From Tetraselmis striata (Eukaryota > Chlorophyta > Chlorodendrophyceae > Chlorodendrales > Chlorodendraceae), in contig VCJN01001372.1 in the NCBI GenBank assembly GCA_006384855.1, positions 124,001 to 188,000 on the forward strand: a stretch of DNA of 64,000 nt, written 5' to 3'. The notes beneath the pieces were generated by a model. That model was not told the origin of the DNA and did not search any database. It saw only the letters and a list, made by a program, of their open reading frames with translations. This document shows positions 46,096 through 58,029 of the stretch, one piece after another. A program made the translations under genes and the position numbers. Each line of letters begins with the position of its first letter. Position 1 is the stretch's first letter.

Positions 46096-49000
46096 GGAAT
46101 TTAAGGTATAAACCGGTATCAATTTGATGATTTTACTCATCATCGCGCGTACTAGTACTCCGACCACGACGGGGGGAAATATTCCCGTGTTAATATACGC
46201 GACGACCACCACATTTCATCCGCCGTTGCCGGAACATCCTAAGGCGTTCCTCACTAGGGACTACCACCCTAAAACCCCCACCCCTGCCTGTCTCTTCCGA
46301 CCCATAGCTTGAGTCCGTACTTGGCCGAGGCAGCTTTTCCTTTTCCGCCCGCCAGTACGATCACTTTCTCACTGAACGAACGACGCTCGTGGGTCAGCCC
46401 GCTACGCCGCGGCGGTGCGTGAGGCGCGGGAGCGCCTTCATGATGCTAATGTTGGCCACATTTGCGAGGCACACGTGCGCGCGATGGAACGCCAGGCGTC
46501 GATGCGGAGGCTGCGTCGGGCTCGCATAAGCTAAAAGGAGCTGACAACGTTCCTCTGGAAAGTTTACTTCCTTATGAATCACTAAATTTAATGTTGGACT
46601 ATGCCACTAACTCTCGGTTGCAGAATGAGGTGGGCACTCATCGCCTTAGCATTTGCATGGAACGGCGGATATATTGTTATTCGGCCAACTCGACATGTCG
46701 TCGGGCATGTTGTCGGTTGCCAGAGTCCCCAACGCGAAGACGGCCATGACTCCGCAGGAACTGCGGGAGGTCGCTGCCCGGTAACTCGTCTTTATGCCTA
46801 GTCTTCCGTTCATGACCCTAGTGGTTGGTAGCCATATCGCTCTCTCGAGTTAGCACTACCACCCCGCCATTATTGTCGACCTCTATGGCGAGTGAGCGAC
46901 GTGCTTATGCACCTCCCGGCACAATAACTGGCTATAGCATGTACACCTTTCGCGATCACTATATATGCTCACCTTATGGGCATCCCCGTAGGCCGAGAAG
47001 TCTACGACTTGTTACAGTCTCATGCAGTGCCTCTTGGCAACAATATTCCCATGCATGGATTATACCAAAGGAGCTAGACGCAGAACTCTCCCTCCCGGCG
47101 TTCAACGTCGTGACCGGGAGCTGTGACTCCCGGAGCTTGAAGCCCACGCTCCTGAAGTTCAAGACATGCGGAACCGGGTCAAGTACATCGCAGTGCCATG
47201 CGCATGGGCCAGCACGGCCGGTTTGGGCGCACCATGTTGGGCGATTTGCAGCGGGGCGTACGTGTTGGCAGTGCGGGATGCGGCGTGGCGGCACAACACG
47301 CAGCCGGGACCACATACCCCACGTCAAGACAGCATGAACCTGTCGGAGTACCACACCGTGGGCTGACGGCCACGAGCATGGTCCCTGGCGCAGTGGGTGA
47401 GGTGAGTAGGAGAATAATGCCCCGCACAGTGCGCGCTATCGCACGCTTGGCCAGGTATCGGGGCGCCCTAGGCTCTCATCGTGGGGCACTACTCGGTGAT
47501 GAACCACCCGGGCTCACCGGAGCCCTTACTGTTCGCTGGAGATTTCATCATGGTGCTGAGCTTGGTGGCAACTCGATATCCTGCGTGCTCGCTGCCTCAT
47601 CAGAGGGCGCAGATTCGCCCGTCATCCCGTTGCCGAAGCCACACAATGCCGCCAAGGATCATCCTCGCAGAGACGTGCACGCATGGTCCGGACTCTCATC
47701 CGGGCGCACATCACTCACCAGTCCCGCCTCGTGCGGGTTGCGGGCCGCGTTTAAGCGGCTTGTGTTGATCTCCTAGTACTGCGCTCAGCGCCCTCGGAGT
47801 GATCTTCGTGGTGCAGATCCGCCAGATCCGCATCCGCATTGAAGACGACCCGACATCACCGGGAGCATTCCAACTGTGCTCTGATCCCCGCCCGACCAAT
47901 CCCCAGAAAACCGCCCGGGGCAAGCGGGCCCGCCGTCGAGCGTGGCTGCATGGCCGACCAGGCGGCAACAAAGATCCCTCGAAGCCGGCGATAGCCCTCA
48001 GCATCACCGGCAGCCGCGCCAAAGCCCGCAGAGGCCGCAGCCCTACTCCCAAAGTAACCCGCCGCGGGACAGGACCCGCGGGCCGGAGGCTAGAAAAGTT
48101 TGAACAACAGCCAGTCACGATGCCGAGGGCTCAGACCCACGGCGCCGCCGTGCCCCAGCGAACATCAGCGACTAGGACGTCTCGCTGAAGGCATGCCTCC
48201 GCGAGCAACTCATGCAAGACATCGCAGCACAAATGGACCGCAGGTTCCCCGTTGAGGCGCATCCGCCTCTCCATCAAACTTACCGCCCTGGTCACCGGCG
48301 GACCGCTGCACCCGCTCCCTTTCCACGGAGACGGGCGCCCATGACGAACATGTGGAGCCCCCTCCTCCACGACATCGACGTGGAAGCCGAGCTCCACTTC
48401 GACATGGAGGAGGCGACGGACGAGGCCTAGCACCCGCCCCCATCCCGCGCCTACATGGCTCACCGCACCTACCTGTGCACGTAGCGGTGGCGCGCTTGCA
48501 GCGGCCCATACGGACAGTTGACACTCTCTGTATGGCGCGCGATACGTACGTCGGTATTATTTGAAACCAAAGCGTGGTAGTGAATGTTGCTTTCATCGGA
48601 GATACAAACGCCCGATTTCCAAAAGCGTATAGTTGAAATAAAACGCATCATGCCATGCGTATACTACATGCACTAGTGTACGACTTGCCAAGAATGTTGA
48701 CACATAGTGATGAGCATGTCTGCCTTCCATATCGCGCGTTATGTCGCATACGGCCCGTGCCAGCTGGCCAATACCCCCACACTGTGTGCCGAGAGGAAGC
48801 ATATGAGAGGCTGCTATCTTCTTGTTGCTATCTCCGGCACCATATGCGAGGAAAACGACCTCCTTCCTATCAAAATATTGGCGTTTAATGCATTCCAAAC
48901 CGATGATTACAAACCTGCTGTTCTATAATCCATGCAGTTGTTTTGATGTCGCCACGCAACATGTGCTGTGTGCACGCCACATGCTGCACAATATGGATTG

Positions 49001-49168
49001 CCACAGCACACCATGCTCACCTGGTGTCACGGATTTACCGCCAATGGCTGCAATTGCATGAATTATGCGCGCTGGGTCTATCGACTCCATGCGATCCGGT
49101 CAAAATTGCTCCCATAAAAAAAATGCAAAGACTCTTGTGGAGGACTGTAACACCACATTGACATCATG
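46096..49168. other. Worn repeat DNA left of BBS8
   Basis: Several medium-length plus-strand frames (46825-47337; 47198-47776; 47799-48188, which is very basic) have no recognised domain and overlap in different phases. They may be remains of gag-like parts of DIRS-like elements. From 48.5 kb on, the DNA is AT-richer with no clear frame. Confidence 0.35.
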
Positions 49169-49173
49169 TTACA
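49169..49173 (-). promoter_or_regulatory. TGTAA polyadenylation signal of BBS8
   Basis: TTACA on plus is TGTAA on minus, 53 nt after the BBS8 stop, the usual spacing for a green-algal signal. It supports the distant last exon. Confidence 0.5.
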
Positions 49174-49225
49174 GTGCAGATATCCTTTCACGGGGGGGCC
49201 GTGCACAATGGTTGGTCACGTGTTA

Positions 49226-52200
49226 TCACAACATGGCAAAGTATGACCTCAGCTGCTTCATCAGCTCCTGCGAGTCTGCGTGCTCGGGGTAAGATTCCAA
49301 GGCCTGCGGGCGGGGCACATGGTCCGATGTCAAACCGATCCTCCGCCAGCAGTTAGGGGCGCTACAATTGGGATCCATGCACCCAAGGCCATGGCACATT
49401 CAGGCCAAACCATTCTGCTCAACCAACCGCTGAAACAATCGATGCCGACGCAAACTCACCGAGGGACGTAGTCCCTCGCATACAGTCAAACATTCCGGTC
49501 TTCAAGCCACCGTGACCAGCGTACAATTAAATTCGCCCGATGTACAGCGCTTAGCTACAACAGAAAACCACACCACACCGCACCAAAAGCAGTGAAAAAT
49601 GCGGGGCCAAACAACATCAAACGCTGCCGTACATGGTGCCAAGGTACTGATATCAATGCTGAGCAGCGGTTATAAGTTTTTACTACACGATACTTGCGCC
49701 GGGGCCAGTTTCTACTATAATCCTTGAACCAATAAGTAGGCGGGCGGTGTGCATTAATCTATAATGTGAAACTATTTACCCCTCATACAAGGTTCCCAAT
49801 GGGCACAAGTATAGTCGCTATATGCCTAGCCTAGTCGATATATATTGTCATCCATCGATCCCAAAATATTATGAGTGCTGATGCAGTATATACGATACGA
49901 TGCCAGGCAAGTACTGCTACGAGTGTCGTATCTTGGGATACGGCTGTATATAGCACAGTAGCAGCATCAGATCTGAAACGCCAAAACGTGACGACATTTG
50001 AGGGCAACCCTCCACTTCAGCCGTCCCTGCTCAGCAGTATGTTATATACATATGTATGTATAAATATGCTGTATATTGCATGACACGGAGCTACTAACAC
50101 GGGACTGCACGTATTATTTACGTATAGTAGCCTCCGCGCGACGAGCGTTGACGCTGATGATATTACGAATACTGTGAACTACCGGGTACGACCATGCGAC
50201 GGCGTTTATATGATGTCCTGTGACAGGCAGCGACAGCTCCACTTTGAAGTTGATGAAATACAGACCCCATGTTCCGTGCTTGTAGGTCGTCACACTTGGC
50301 CCTGATGATACAGGTATGTATTGTATAAAGTACTGACATGGTTTGGTTTGGTCTGATGTTGGGACAGGCGCGGTCGCTTGAAAATGGAACATAATCTCCA
50401 CACACATCATCACGGATTGTATCAACGGATTCCCTCTACTCGGGGGGGGGGGGGGGGGGGGGATCGGCCGGCGAGGAGCCCACCTTGGCGGTGAACGCGT
50501 GGCTCTCCTCGAATGCGCCCGATTTGAGGGCGAGCAGGCCCGCGTTGAACTGCGCCTCGTACATGTTGTCCTGCAGGTTGATGGCCCCCTGGAAGTTGGA
50601 CTGCGCCATGTCGCCGTTGCCCTTCCGCTGCTCCAGCACGCCCAGGTTGTTGAAGGCCTCGGCGTGGTTCGCGTCCACGGACACCGCCACCTTGAAGGAC
50701 TGCAGCCGGCAGCGCGCGGGGAGGTCAGCTGTATGCAAGCCGGGGCACAGCAGTCGCCCGCGGTGAGGGGACGGTCTAGAGTATGGTTGGGTAATACAAT
50801 TGGCCACATAATAATTGGGTTCGCGTATCCCAGAGCTAATCGGCAGGTCTGCAGCATAATGCCGGGGATTCTGTGCTGCTTTCGTGGTGAACTATAATAA
50901 ACTCGCAAATGTAAACATTGTCCCCCCTTCTTTGCGAGGGGGGTGAAAACGAGAACTGTGAAGCGGACCCAAAGCGCGGACATGGTGCGTGGCAGGGAGT
51001 GCCTCGCTGGCTGACAGAGCGTTGTGCTCACCTGGTAGGCCAGCCCAAGGTCTCCGATCCCGATCGCAATCTGCGGCGCGTCACGCGCGGTCAGTCTGCG
51101 TCGCCCCGCCCGTTCATGTGACGGCTGAAGGTGAAGCTGGGGTGGGCCCAGGGTGGAGGTGTTGAGGGGGTGGGTTTATGTCACTGGACATAAGCTTCGG
51201 CCGAGATCAAAGATAATCTTTACGATAGTACGATAAAGCGGCAAAGCTGAAACGTATATTACAGGTCATGTATGGGTTGAAACATTATAGATCAAGTACA
51301 TAGTCAACCCCGTATGGTCAGCGACTACACAGCATGAAAATCAGAGATGATCCGTGGCTCCCCCGGGGGTTAGGGGGGCGGGCGCACCTGCCCGATGTTG
51401 TACCACACGTCCGCCATGTTGGCGTCATCCGCCAGCGACAGCGCGCGCTCAAAGCAGTGCAGCGCCATGTCGTACTGGCTGGCGTAGAAGCAGCACAGGC
51501 CGAGGTTGTTCCACAGCTCCGTGTTGTTCACGCCGATCTGCAGCAGCCGCCTGTGGTCCCGCACAGCAAGGTGAGCGCGGGCAGCCGCAGTCCGGCACAC
51601 ACGCAATGGGCTGCCGTGACCTGTTCCGGCCACGACGCGGATGGGCGCTTGGCAGGGTTATGCGAATGTTCATTTGACTTCATTTCAGTTAACCACGCCG
51701 ACTTATGGATAGTCCCGCTTGACAACGCCGCCGTAGTGAAGTTTCATTTGACACAATAAATGACCCTAACCGCACTTAGGTAGCACACTAAACGCGGACT
51801 TCAAACAATGAACGTTATCTCGGTCATAGCATTGTATGTGGTAGCTTACGTTGCGGTTCTATGCAAAGCTTAAGCTAAATTGGCATGATTATAAGTCGCA
51901 TCCTCGCTGAGAAACCTCGCTAAACTTCTGTGACAGTATATCCCTTATCCGCTCGGTTGAGCGGTCGTCTCGTGCGCGAGAGGTCCCGGGATGGAACCCT
52001 GGTCAATGGATTTCGGCAATATCGTCCCGGCGTGTCCTGGGTTTCCCCGGTTGATGCATTAGCCCTTCGGGGTTCGAATGAGGCAATGGTCTACGTGCTA
52101 TGCCATACCTACGACTGCAGTTGGCGCAAGAGGCCAAGTGCTGGGGCGGCTTCGGCCGACGTCCCGGGGCGAACCTTTACTTTAGTACACTTTTGCAACC

Positions 52201-55200
52201 TCCAAAATTTTCGTGAATTCTGAGGGTCGCCCGGCTTATAGTTAATCAAGTCCGCTTCATTATGTTGAACGACGTGCTTTAATAGTACATACAGTTTACG
52301 CACAACCCCGATCGTGGCGCCTGCAGCGGCCGCCGCCTGCGGGCATGTTGAGTAACAGTTCGCATTAATGTCGAGATCTTTTTTAATTGCGTTTTCTCAC
52401 CCAGGCCAGAGGCCCGCCGCACCTGTAAAAGCGCAGCGCGATCTCCGGCTGGTCGGTGTAGAAGTGGTACGACGCGAGGCACGCGATGGCCTCCACGTTG
52501 GACGCCTCGTAGAACAGCACCTTCTTGTACAGCTGCACGCCCTGCTCCATGTCGTTGAGCGCGTCGTGGATGCGCGCGGCGCCCAGCACGAGCGACACGT
52601 CGCCGCGGTGCTCCTCCGACGCCTTGAGGTACGCCTCCAGGGCGGTGTTGGGTTGGTCCAGGCGGATGTATACCTGCGGGCGCCGCATGGGCAGAGGGAC
52701 GCGCTTCAGCCCCATAACGACACAGCAGGCTGTGTGGAGGCGTATCGAATGTCCCCTCTTTGCCTAACCCCCTCGTCCCGGGACGGCAAAAAGATTTCAA
52801 TGAGGCCTTTCTATATAAATAAGTAACATATATATGAATATGTAGGACAGGGCTAAAGTTATGCAGGCTAGGCTGTATATATAGGGCAAATCATGGCTGT
52901 ATAGGATAGTATAAGTAAAGTAATATTATATATTCATACAAATATGCACACATCCTCTTCAGCGTGGCATTGCAGGACGCCAATGGGAGCCCCTAATAGC
53001 AAAAGACGAGTCTTCATTTTGCGTGGGGACAACAGAGAGCTTGTGAGGGATTATCGTGTGTACCTGTCCTGCAGGATGCCAATGAGACCCCCCTGAAAGT
53101 AAAAGGAGAGTCTTCATTCGCGTGGGAACAACAGAGAGCTTGTGAGGGATTATCTTGTGTCCGTGAGGCGCTCGTTGGCATGGCAGGGCACGGCGCCAAC
53201 CCGCCCTTTTGAGTGGACTATTCAAAATGTGTCTGTAGGAGTCTACGCTAACCTCACTGCTGATTATATGCCGATTTGCTTGTTGGAGGGTAGCACCTAA
53301 ACAAGCGCCGCGCGCGGTGGCGCACCGCGAACATGCGACGTGTCGGGGGACGCCTTGCTGCAGGTTCTCAACTTCGTCAAATGTTCAATGCAAACCCGTG
53401 TATTTGCGGGTGGGCGAACAGCGGGCATTTTTCCACAGGATATCTCTTGCAGGTGCGGCGGCACCCGGACCGCAGAAATTATGCCCGCGATCCCGCCGCG
53501 GACTTCGACTAGTTAGGGGTTGGCGTTGATAACCGTTAATGACCGGCTACAAACCAAGTGCGGGTATCTTAAAAACTGGCGACGGGAACTGTAGGCGACT
53601 AAATAAACTCGCCACAAACGGTGGGTATTTCGGTTTGGAGCTCATAGCTGACCACGTTTTACCAATAGTCACCGGCTGCCGGGGTTTGTCGCCCAAGTCG
53701 CAACATCTCGGGCAATATGGGGGTCGTTACTAACCCGTTATTCATCCCCGGCTAATCAAATTGGCGACTTTGGGATAGTATCCAGTTGCAGGGGTGGACT
53801 GTATGGCCAATGATGAAACAATTCCACGCGCCATGATTCACCAGGAATGGCCTGCATCCCTGCGGTGCGAGCCGAGCGCCGTAATCATGCCAGGGGCTGT
53901 GTGCGCTCCCACCGACAAACAGTGGCGGGTGAGACACCGGCGGAGGCCGTCGACGCAGGCGGTCGGGGTCAGCGGGCCGGTGCGCACCTTGCAGAGCTCC
54001 AGCACGGTGGTTACGTTGTTCTGGTCGCGGATGGAGCTCTGGAACTGCCGCTCCGCTTCCCGGAACAGGCCCTGCGTGTCAGCGGAAAAGGAAAGGGCAC
54101 GGGGAGGTGGGGAGGGGGGGGGGGGGGGTCAGGTAAGACCCATTGGCGGCGGTGGTGGAGACACCATTTGGACAAGATTGCCCCGGCAGGAATGGGGAGT
54201 ATGGAGAGGGGGGTGAAGGGAGGGGAGGGCACCAGCTGGTAGTAGCACTTCCCCAAGCGGGCCTTCCACCACCAGTCCTGGAAGTCATTCTGCGACATCG
54301 GGGGGTTGTTAGCGCCGTATCTGCCTTCCCTGCCCTAACATCCAAGCGGCAGGGGCTTCATATATACACATACACGTACCGTACAAACACAAACAATCTG
54401 CGGATAAATGACGGTTTGAACCCCCCCCCCCCCCCTCAAAAGAGGAAAAACTATCAAAACGAAGATTAAATTAGAAAATATCACGAAAGTATTACGAATA
54501 TTCCGACGCAAAGGTGCAAAACAATTCGTATTTTTAGCCCCCTCGGACCGTGTTTGATTGTACGGTACATGTACACATACATGTGGGGGAAATGTAACTA
54601 TATCTACTGTTACTATAGGCTTCAAATTGGGCTTGCACGCGGCCTATAATAACATTTGCTATATTTCCGCTATAGTTTCGTCTACATTTGACCTCTGGTA
54701 GGCAGGGCGAGTTCTTAGTCGCATTGTTATTGTTAAACCCCCCCCCCCCCCCCCCCCCCCCATCCCCCACCCACACACACATGTACACGTACATATACGG
54801 GTGCCAACGCCTGCCGGAGGTCAATTGTAGACGAAACCACAGCGGAAGTACAGTGAATGTTCTTATAGGTTGCATGCAAGCCCGATTTCAGACTTGTACC
54901 AAGGCTTGTTATAGGTGCGTCGGCACCCGCAGACCTAGATCCAGATGTCGTCACACACACACACACACACACACTTCATGAACATATTGAGAACGAAAGG
55001 GATGGTGCTAGTAGTGGTGGAGGGGAGGCGGGGGTGGGGGGGGCACCTTTGCCGTCGCATACGCGCACAGCTCGAGCGCCTTCTTCGGGTTGTGGTCGTG
55101 GTACAGGATGTAGTCGCACAGCACGCGCGCCAGCATGGGGCGCTTGGCGTACTTGGCGAGGTCCAGGCGGTCGACGTTGATGAAGGGGCCGCTTGCCTCG

Positions 55201-56005
55201 CTCAGCATGCTGGCCGTGCCCAGCCGCACAAACCTGCGGGCGCCATCAAGAGGAAGAGGAGGGGGGGGGGGAGGGGGGGGGGGGGGGGGGGGGTCAGCCG
55301 TTGCTTCCGCCTGCCTTGCGTGCTGGTGGGGCAGTCAGGGCGGGCTCAGGGCGGCATCGGGGGGCGCGCCTGCCGGAGGAGGTGACGGGGCGCGAGGTGC
55401 CAGGCCGCCCGCCCTGGAAGGCCGTCTCCACGCGCCCCGTGTTGAGCCGCCCCTGGCTGGCGCTGCGGCTGCTGGTGCCCTGGCAGCGGGGGGTGTGGCG
55501 GGGGGTCAGGGGTCAGGGGCCTGTCGGGATATGATCGGATTGCGCGGGAGCGAGCTTGGAAGGCCGAGTGCAGGTAGGTTCAGGCAGATTTTCTGGTGGC
55601 CGTAGCTGAGGATGCCCCTGGCCAGCGCGGTTGATAGGGGGGGGGGGGGGGGTGCTCACCGGGCGCTGGAAGCCTGTGAGCGGCCGCCCGGAGCTGCTCA
55701 TCGGGCGCACCGCCTGGCTCGGCCCCTGCGGCAACAGCGCCACCTCAGCATGGGCAGGTGGGAAGCCCCTTGCGCCGGGTGCCGCCACATATCCGGCAGC
55801 AGCCGAGGGCGTTCATGAGAGGATCCACCCCCCTCCCGGCCCCACACAGCATCCACAAGGTTGCCTGACAGGCCGCGCCACTCTCCGATGGGATGTGTTG
55901 TCATAGCCCCGGTGGGTACACTCATTTGCATGGTTCAGACACCTTCATTTTTGCCCCTCCGTGAGCAAGTCCGCCGGGGCGGGGTGGGGTTAGGGCGATA
56001 TGGCA

Positions 56006-56039
<34 letters not shown>

Positions 56040-56475
56040 CGCACCCCCGCGCTGCTGAGCGGCCGCGCGAGCGAGGTGCCGGGGCGCGCCACGCTGGCGA
56101 CCGCGTTGTCGTCCAGCAGCACCTCCGCGATGCCCTCCTCCTCCATCTCCGTGTCGTCTAGCCAGTTTTTCAGGCTTAGCGCGCGCGCCTTCAGGTACCA
56201 CGCGCCCTGCCGCCCGCCCACCAGCTCAGCCGCGGCGGGGGGGGGGGGGGGGGGGGGGGGGGGGTTTGCTGCAGGCGCCCAGGCATGACCAAGATTGAAG
56301 ATACAGGGGGAAAGGGGGGGGGGTGTCACGGGGGTCCTGCCTGATCATATGGGTTCTTGTCCAGCAGCTCCGTGCAGATGTCGATGCACTCGTCGTACTT
56401 GCGCCGTCGCAGCCGGCTCTGCGCCAGCCACACCAGGTTCACGCCCTTCTCGCCCGTCGGCGTGGGTGCCACCAT
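49226..56475 (-). CDS. BBS8: BBS8 / TTC8, TPR subunit of the BBSome
   Basis: Twelve exons in transcription order: 56475-56341, 56206-56045, 55725-55660, 55479-55370, 55233-55047, 54289-54233, 54071-53988, 52673-52423, 51550-51388, 51070-51032, 50699-50484, 49303-49226. They total 1548 nt, 515 aa, the usual TTC8 size, with every phase matching. Family landmarks: RRRKYDECIDICTELL.KNPYDQ, GAWYLKARAL, the Arg/Ser/Pro linker GPSQAVRP...GRPLTGF, GRFVRLGTASML, DWWWKARLGKCYY, EAIACLASYHFYTDQPEIAL, LWNNLGLCCFYASQYDM, ADVWYNIG, HAEAFNNLGVLEQRKGN and the ending QLRSYFAML. About eight TPRs form a superhelix. The BBSome is an intraflagellar-transport adaptor that exports membrane proteins from cilia. Introns after exons 1 and 4 start with GC (CAG|GCAGGA; CAG|GCGCGC). 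Exon 10 is only 39 nt; the last exon lies 1.18 kb away. Sense poly-C marks introns at 56009-56039, 55637-55652, 54114-54128 and 50442-50462. Confidence 0.96.
54617..54900. repeat. Repeat R1 as an inverted pair around a poly-C tract, in a BBS8 intron
   Basis: Plus copy 54617-54735 (GGGCTTGCACGCGGCCTATA) ends at TTAAACCC and the 24-nt poly-C tract 54738-54761. The minus copy is 54813-54900 (GGTTGCATGCAAGCCCGA on plus). Both lie in the 54290-55046 intron. RNA from either strand could fold into a ~90-bp stem. Confidence 0.65.
54951..54973. repeat. (CA)n microsatellite
   Basis: About 11 CA dinucleotides in a BBS8 intron. Confidence 0.95.
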
Positions 56476-58029
56476 AGCTGCCTGCGGGAGCGGCGGCGGC
56501 GGCTCAGAAACCGGGCAATGCACGTCTCATCTGCGCCCAAAGGAGCAGCACTATCCCCTCGCGCAGGCACTTTGCCTGGGGGGCACGTATAATCATATAG
56601 ACAGACACAGACCCAGGCACACCGATAGACCTCGCACACATACACGAATGCACAAGAAGGTAAAAGAAGGCATGCAAACAAGCCAACACGCCCTTGTGCG
56701 CGCAGATGCTGGCCACAGGGGCAGTGCCGCCGTAGCTACGTCCCTGCCGGGCTAACCCACGCCGCGCTGACTCCGCAGCTCGGCGGATCAGACCTCCGCC
56801 AAATCTCAGCCACAGTCCCATAGCAGCAGCACATCTCGGCCTCTCCCAGGGGTCCCAGCCTGTAATTTACTAGCGTCATCCCCCTGGCTATTCGGAGGGT
56901 ACCTCCCCCTCACGCGAATCGCAGGCCCGGGCTGCCGTAGCTGCACAGCGACCTCTCGCGTGTGTGCGCGCATGTACCGATTTGTAGCGTATATTTATGT
57001 GTATTTCTCTTTGTGTGTCATGGCGCCAGTGCAATGGTGGTGATTTCGGTCTCCTCCCGCTCTCCGCGCCGCGGCATGTCCCACCTGATCTCGCGCCCGC
57101 ACCACGGGCGGAACTCCGGTCTGTACTGCCACCGGATAGCTGCGGCAGGCACGGGGCAAGTGATGGTCCGCAAATGATGGTACAACAGCGTCGGGAGCTT
57201 GTCGCCTGTTATCGCCTCGTCAAGCGCAGTAGCGACTAGGTTGTGTGAGGCCAAGCTGCGCCGCTGCGGAGCTCACACTGGCGCCTGATGCAACTAGTCC
57301 CTATACGCAGACTGGCAGAGGTACTTGAGTACGGGTTCTGGTGTTAACTACAGTTAGGGTACGAGTCTACAGGGCATGGTACCTTGATACTAGTACTCGA
57401 ACCCTGTACATGGAGGGGATGATGACACCGCCACGGCAATTTGCTAATAATTTATTTATTTATTTACAATATGCTAATCATTTATTGGTCGCTACACTAA
57501 GGCAATTCGCTAGATGACCATAAACTGAGCGTCGCCTACCCAGGCAGGGCTTTCCGTAACTGGATTGCTGCCGAAACGGCCGTCGTAGAGACGCTGCAAT
57601 GGTGCCAGTCCTGTCCCGGGGGCGACAAAACAAATGACACTACGGGTTTCAAAGTTGAGTCTGATTTTGCCAAAAAGGTCGCGCAGGCTGTTTTACACGG
57701 TCAAGAGCCGATATTGGCAGGATGGTTTAGCGAAAGCGTGGAGGCAAAACGGAGTCAGGGAGGGCGCTGCGTGGAACGCAGCGAAAACTGGAAGATGGCA
57801 GGCTCAGCTGTTCTGGCAGCTTTTATGTCTACTCGTGCTGCACCCAAAAAGGGCGCAACAACAGATGCCTAGTTCCCGTACCACTGAGCAGCACTTGTAG
57901 CTAAAAGCGGTTAGGTCAAGGGAGGAAACCCTATAAACTAGTTTAGATCATTTCAAAGTTGAGTCTGGTTTTGCCAGTCTTGAGCGAGCGGAGAGAGCGG
58001 TGGATTGACGGAGGAGAGGTAGCGCCAAG
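56476..58029. other. Upstream region of BBS8
   Basis: A TTTATTTATTTATTT run near 57450. CCGCAGGCAGCT just before the ATG looks like a 3' splice site, so a non-coding first exon may lie upstream. A 78-codon minus frame at 57254-57018 (CGREIRWDMPRRGEREETEI) is protein-like but unidentified. Repeat R2 occupies 57525-57640. GTAC-rich DNA lies at 57300-57410. Confidence 0.4.
57525..57640 (+). repeat. Dispersed repeat R2, longest match to 22965-23110
   Basis: GAGCGTCGCCTACCCAGGCA through GCCAGTCCTGTCCCGGGGGC. It shares both halves with the 22.9-kb copy and only the right half with 45146-45216. Confidence 0.65.

Noticed and set aside
51950-52090. A tRNA-like stretch (GCTCGGTTGAGCGG; later GGTTCGAAT)
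   Set aside because: The D-arm-like and T-arm-like words are too far apart and no acceptor stem or anticodon arm can be folded.
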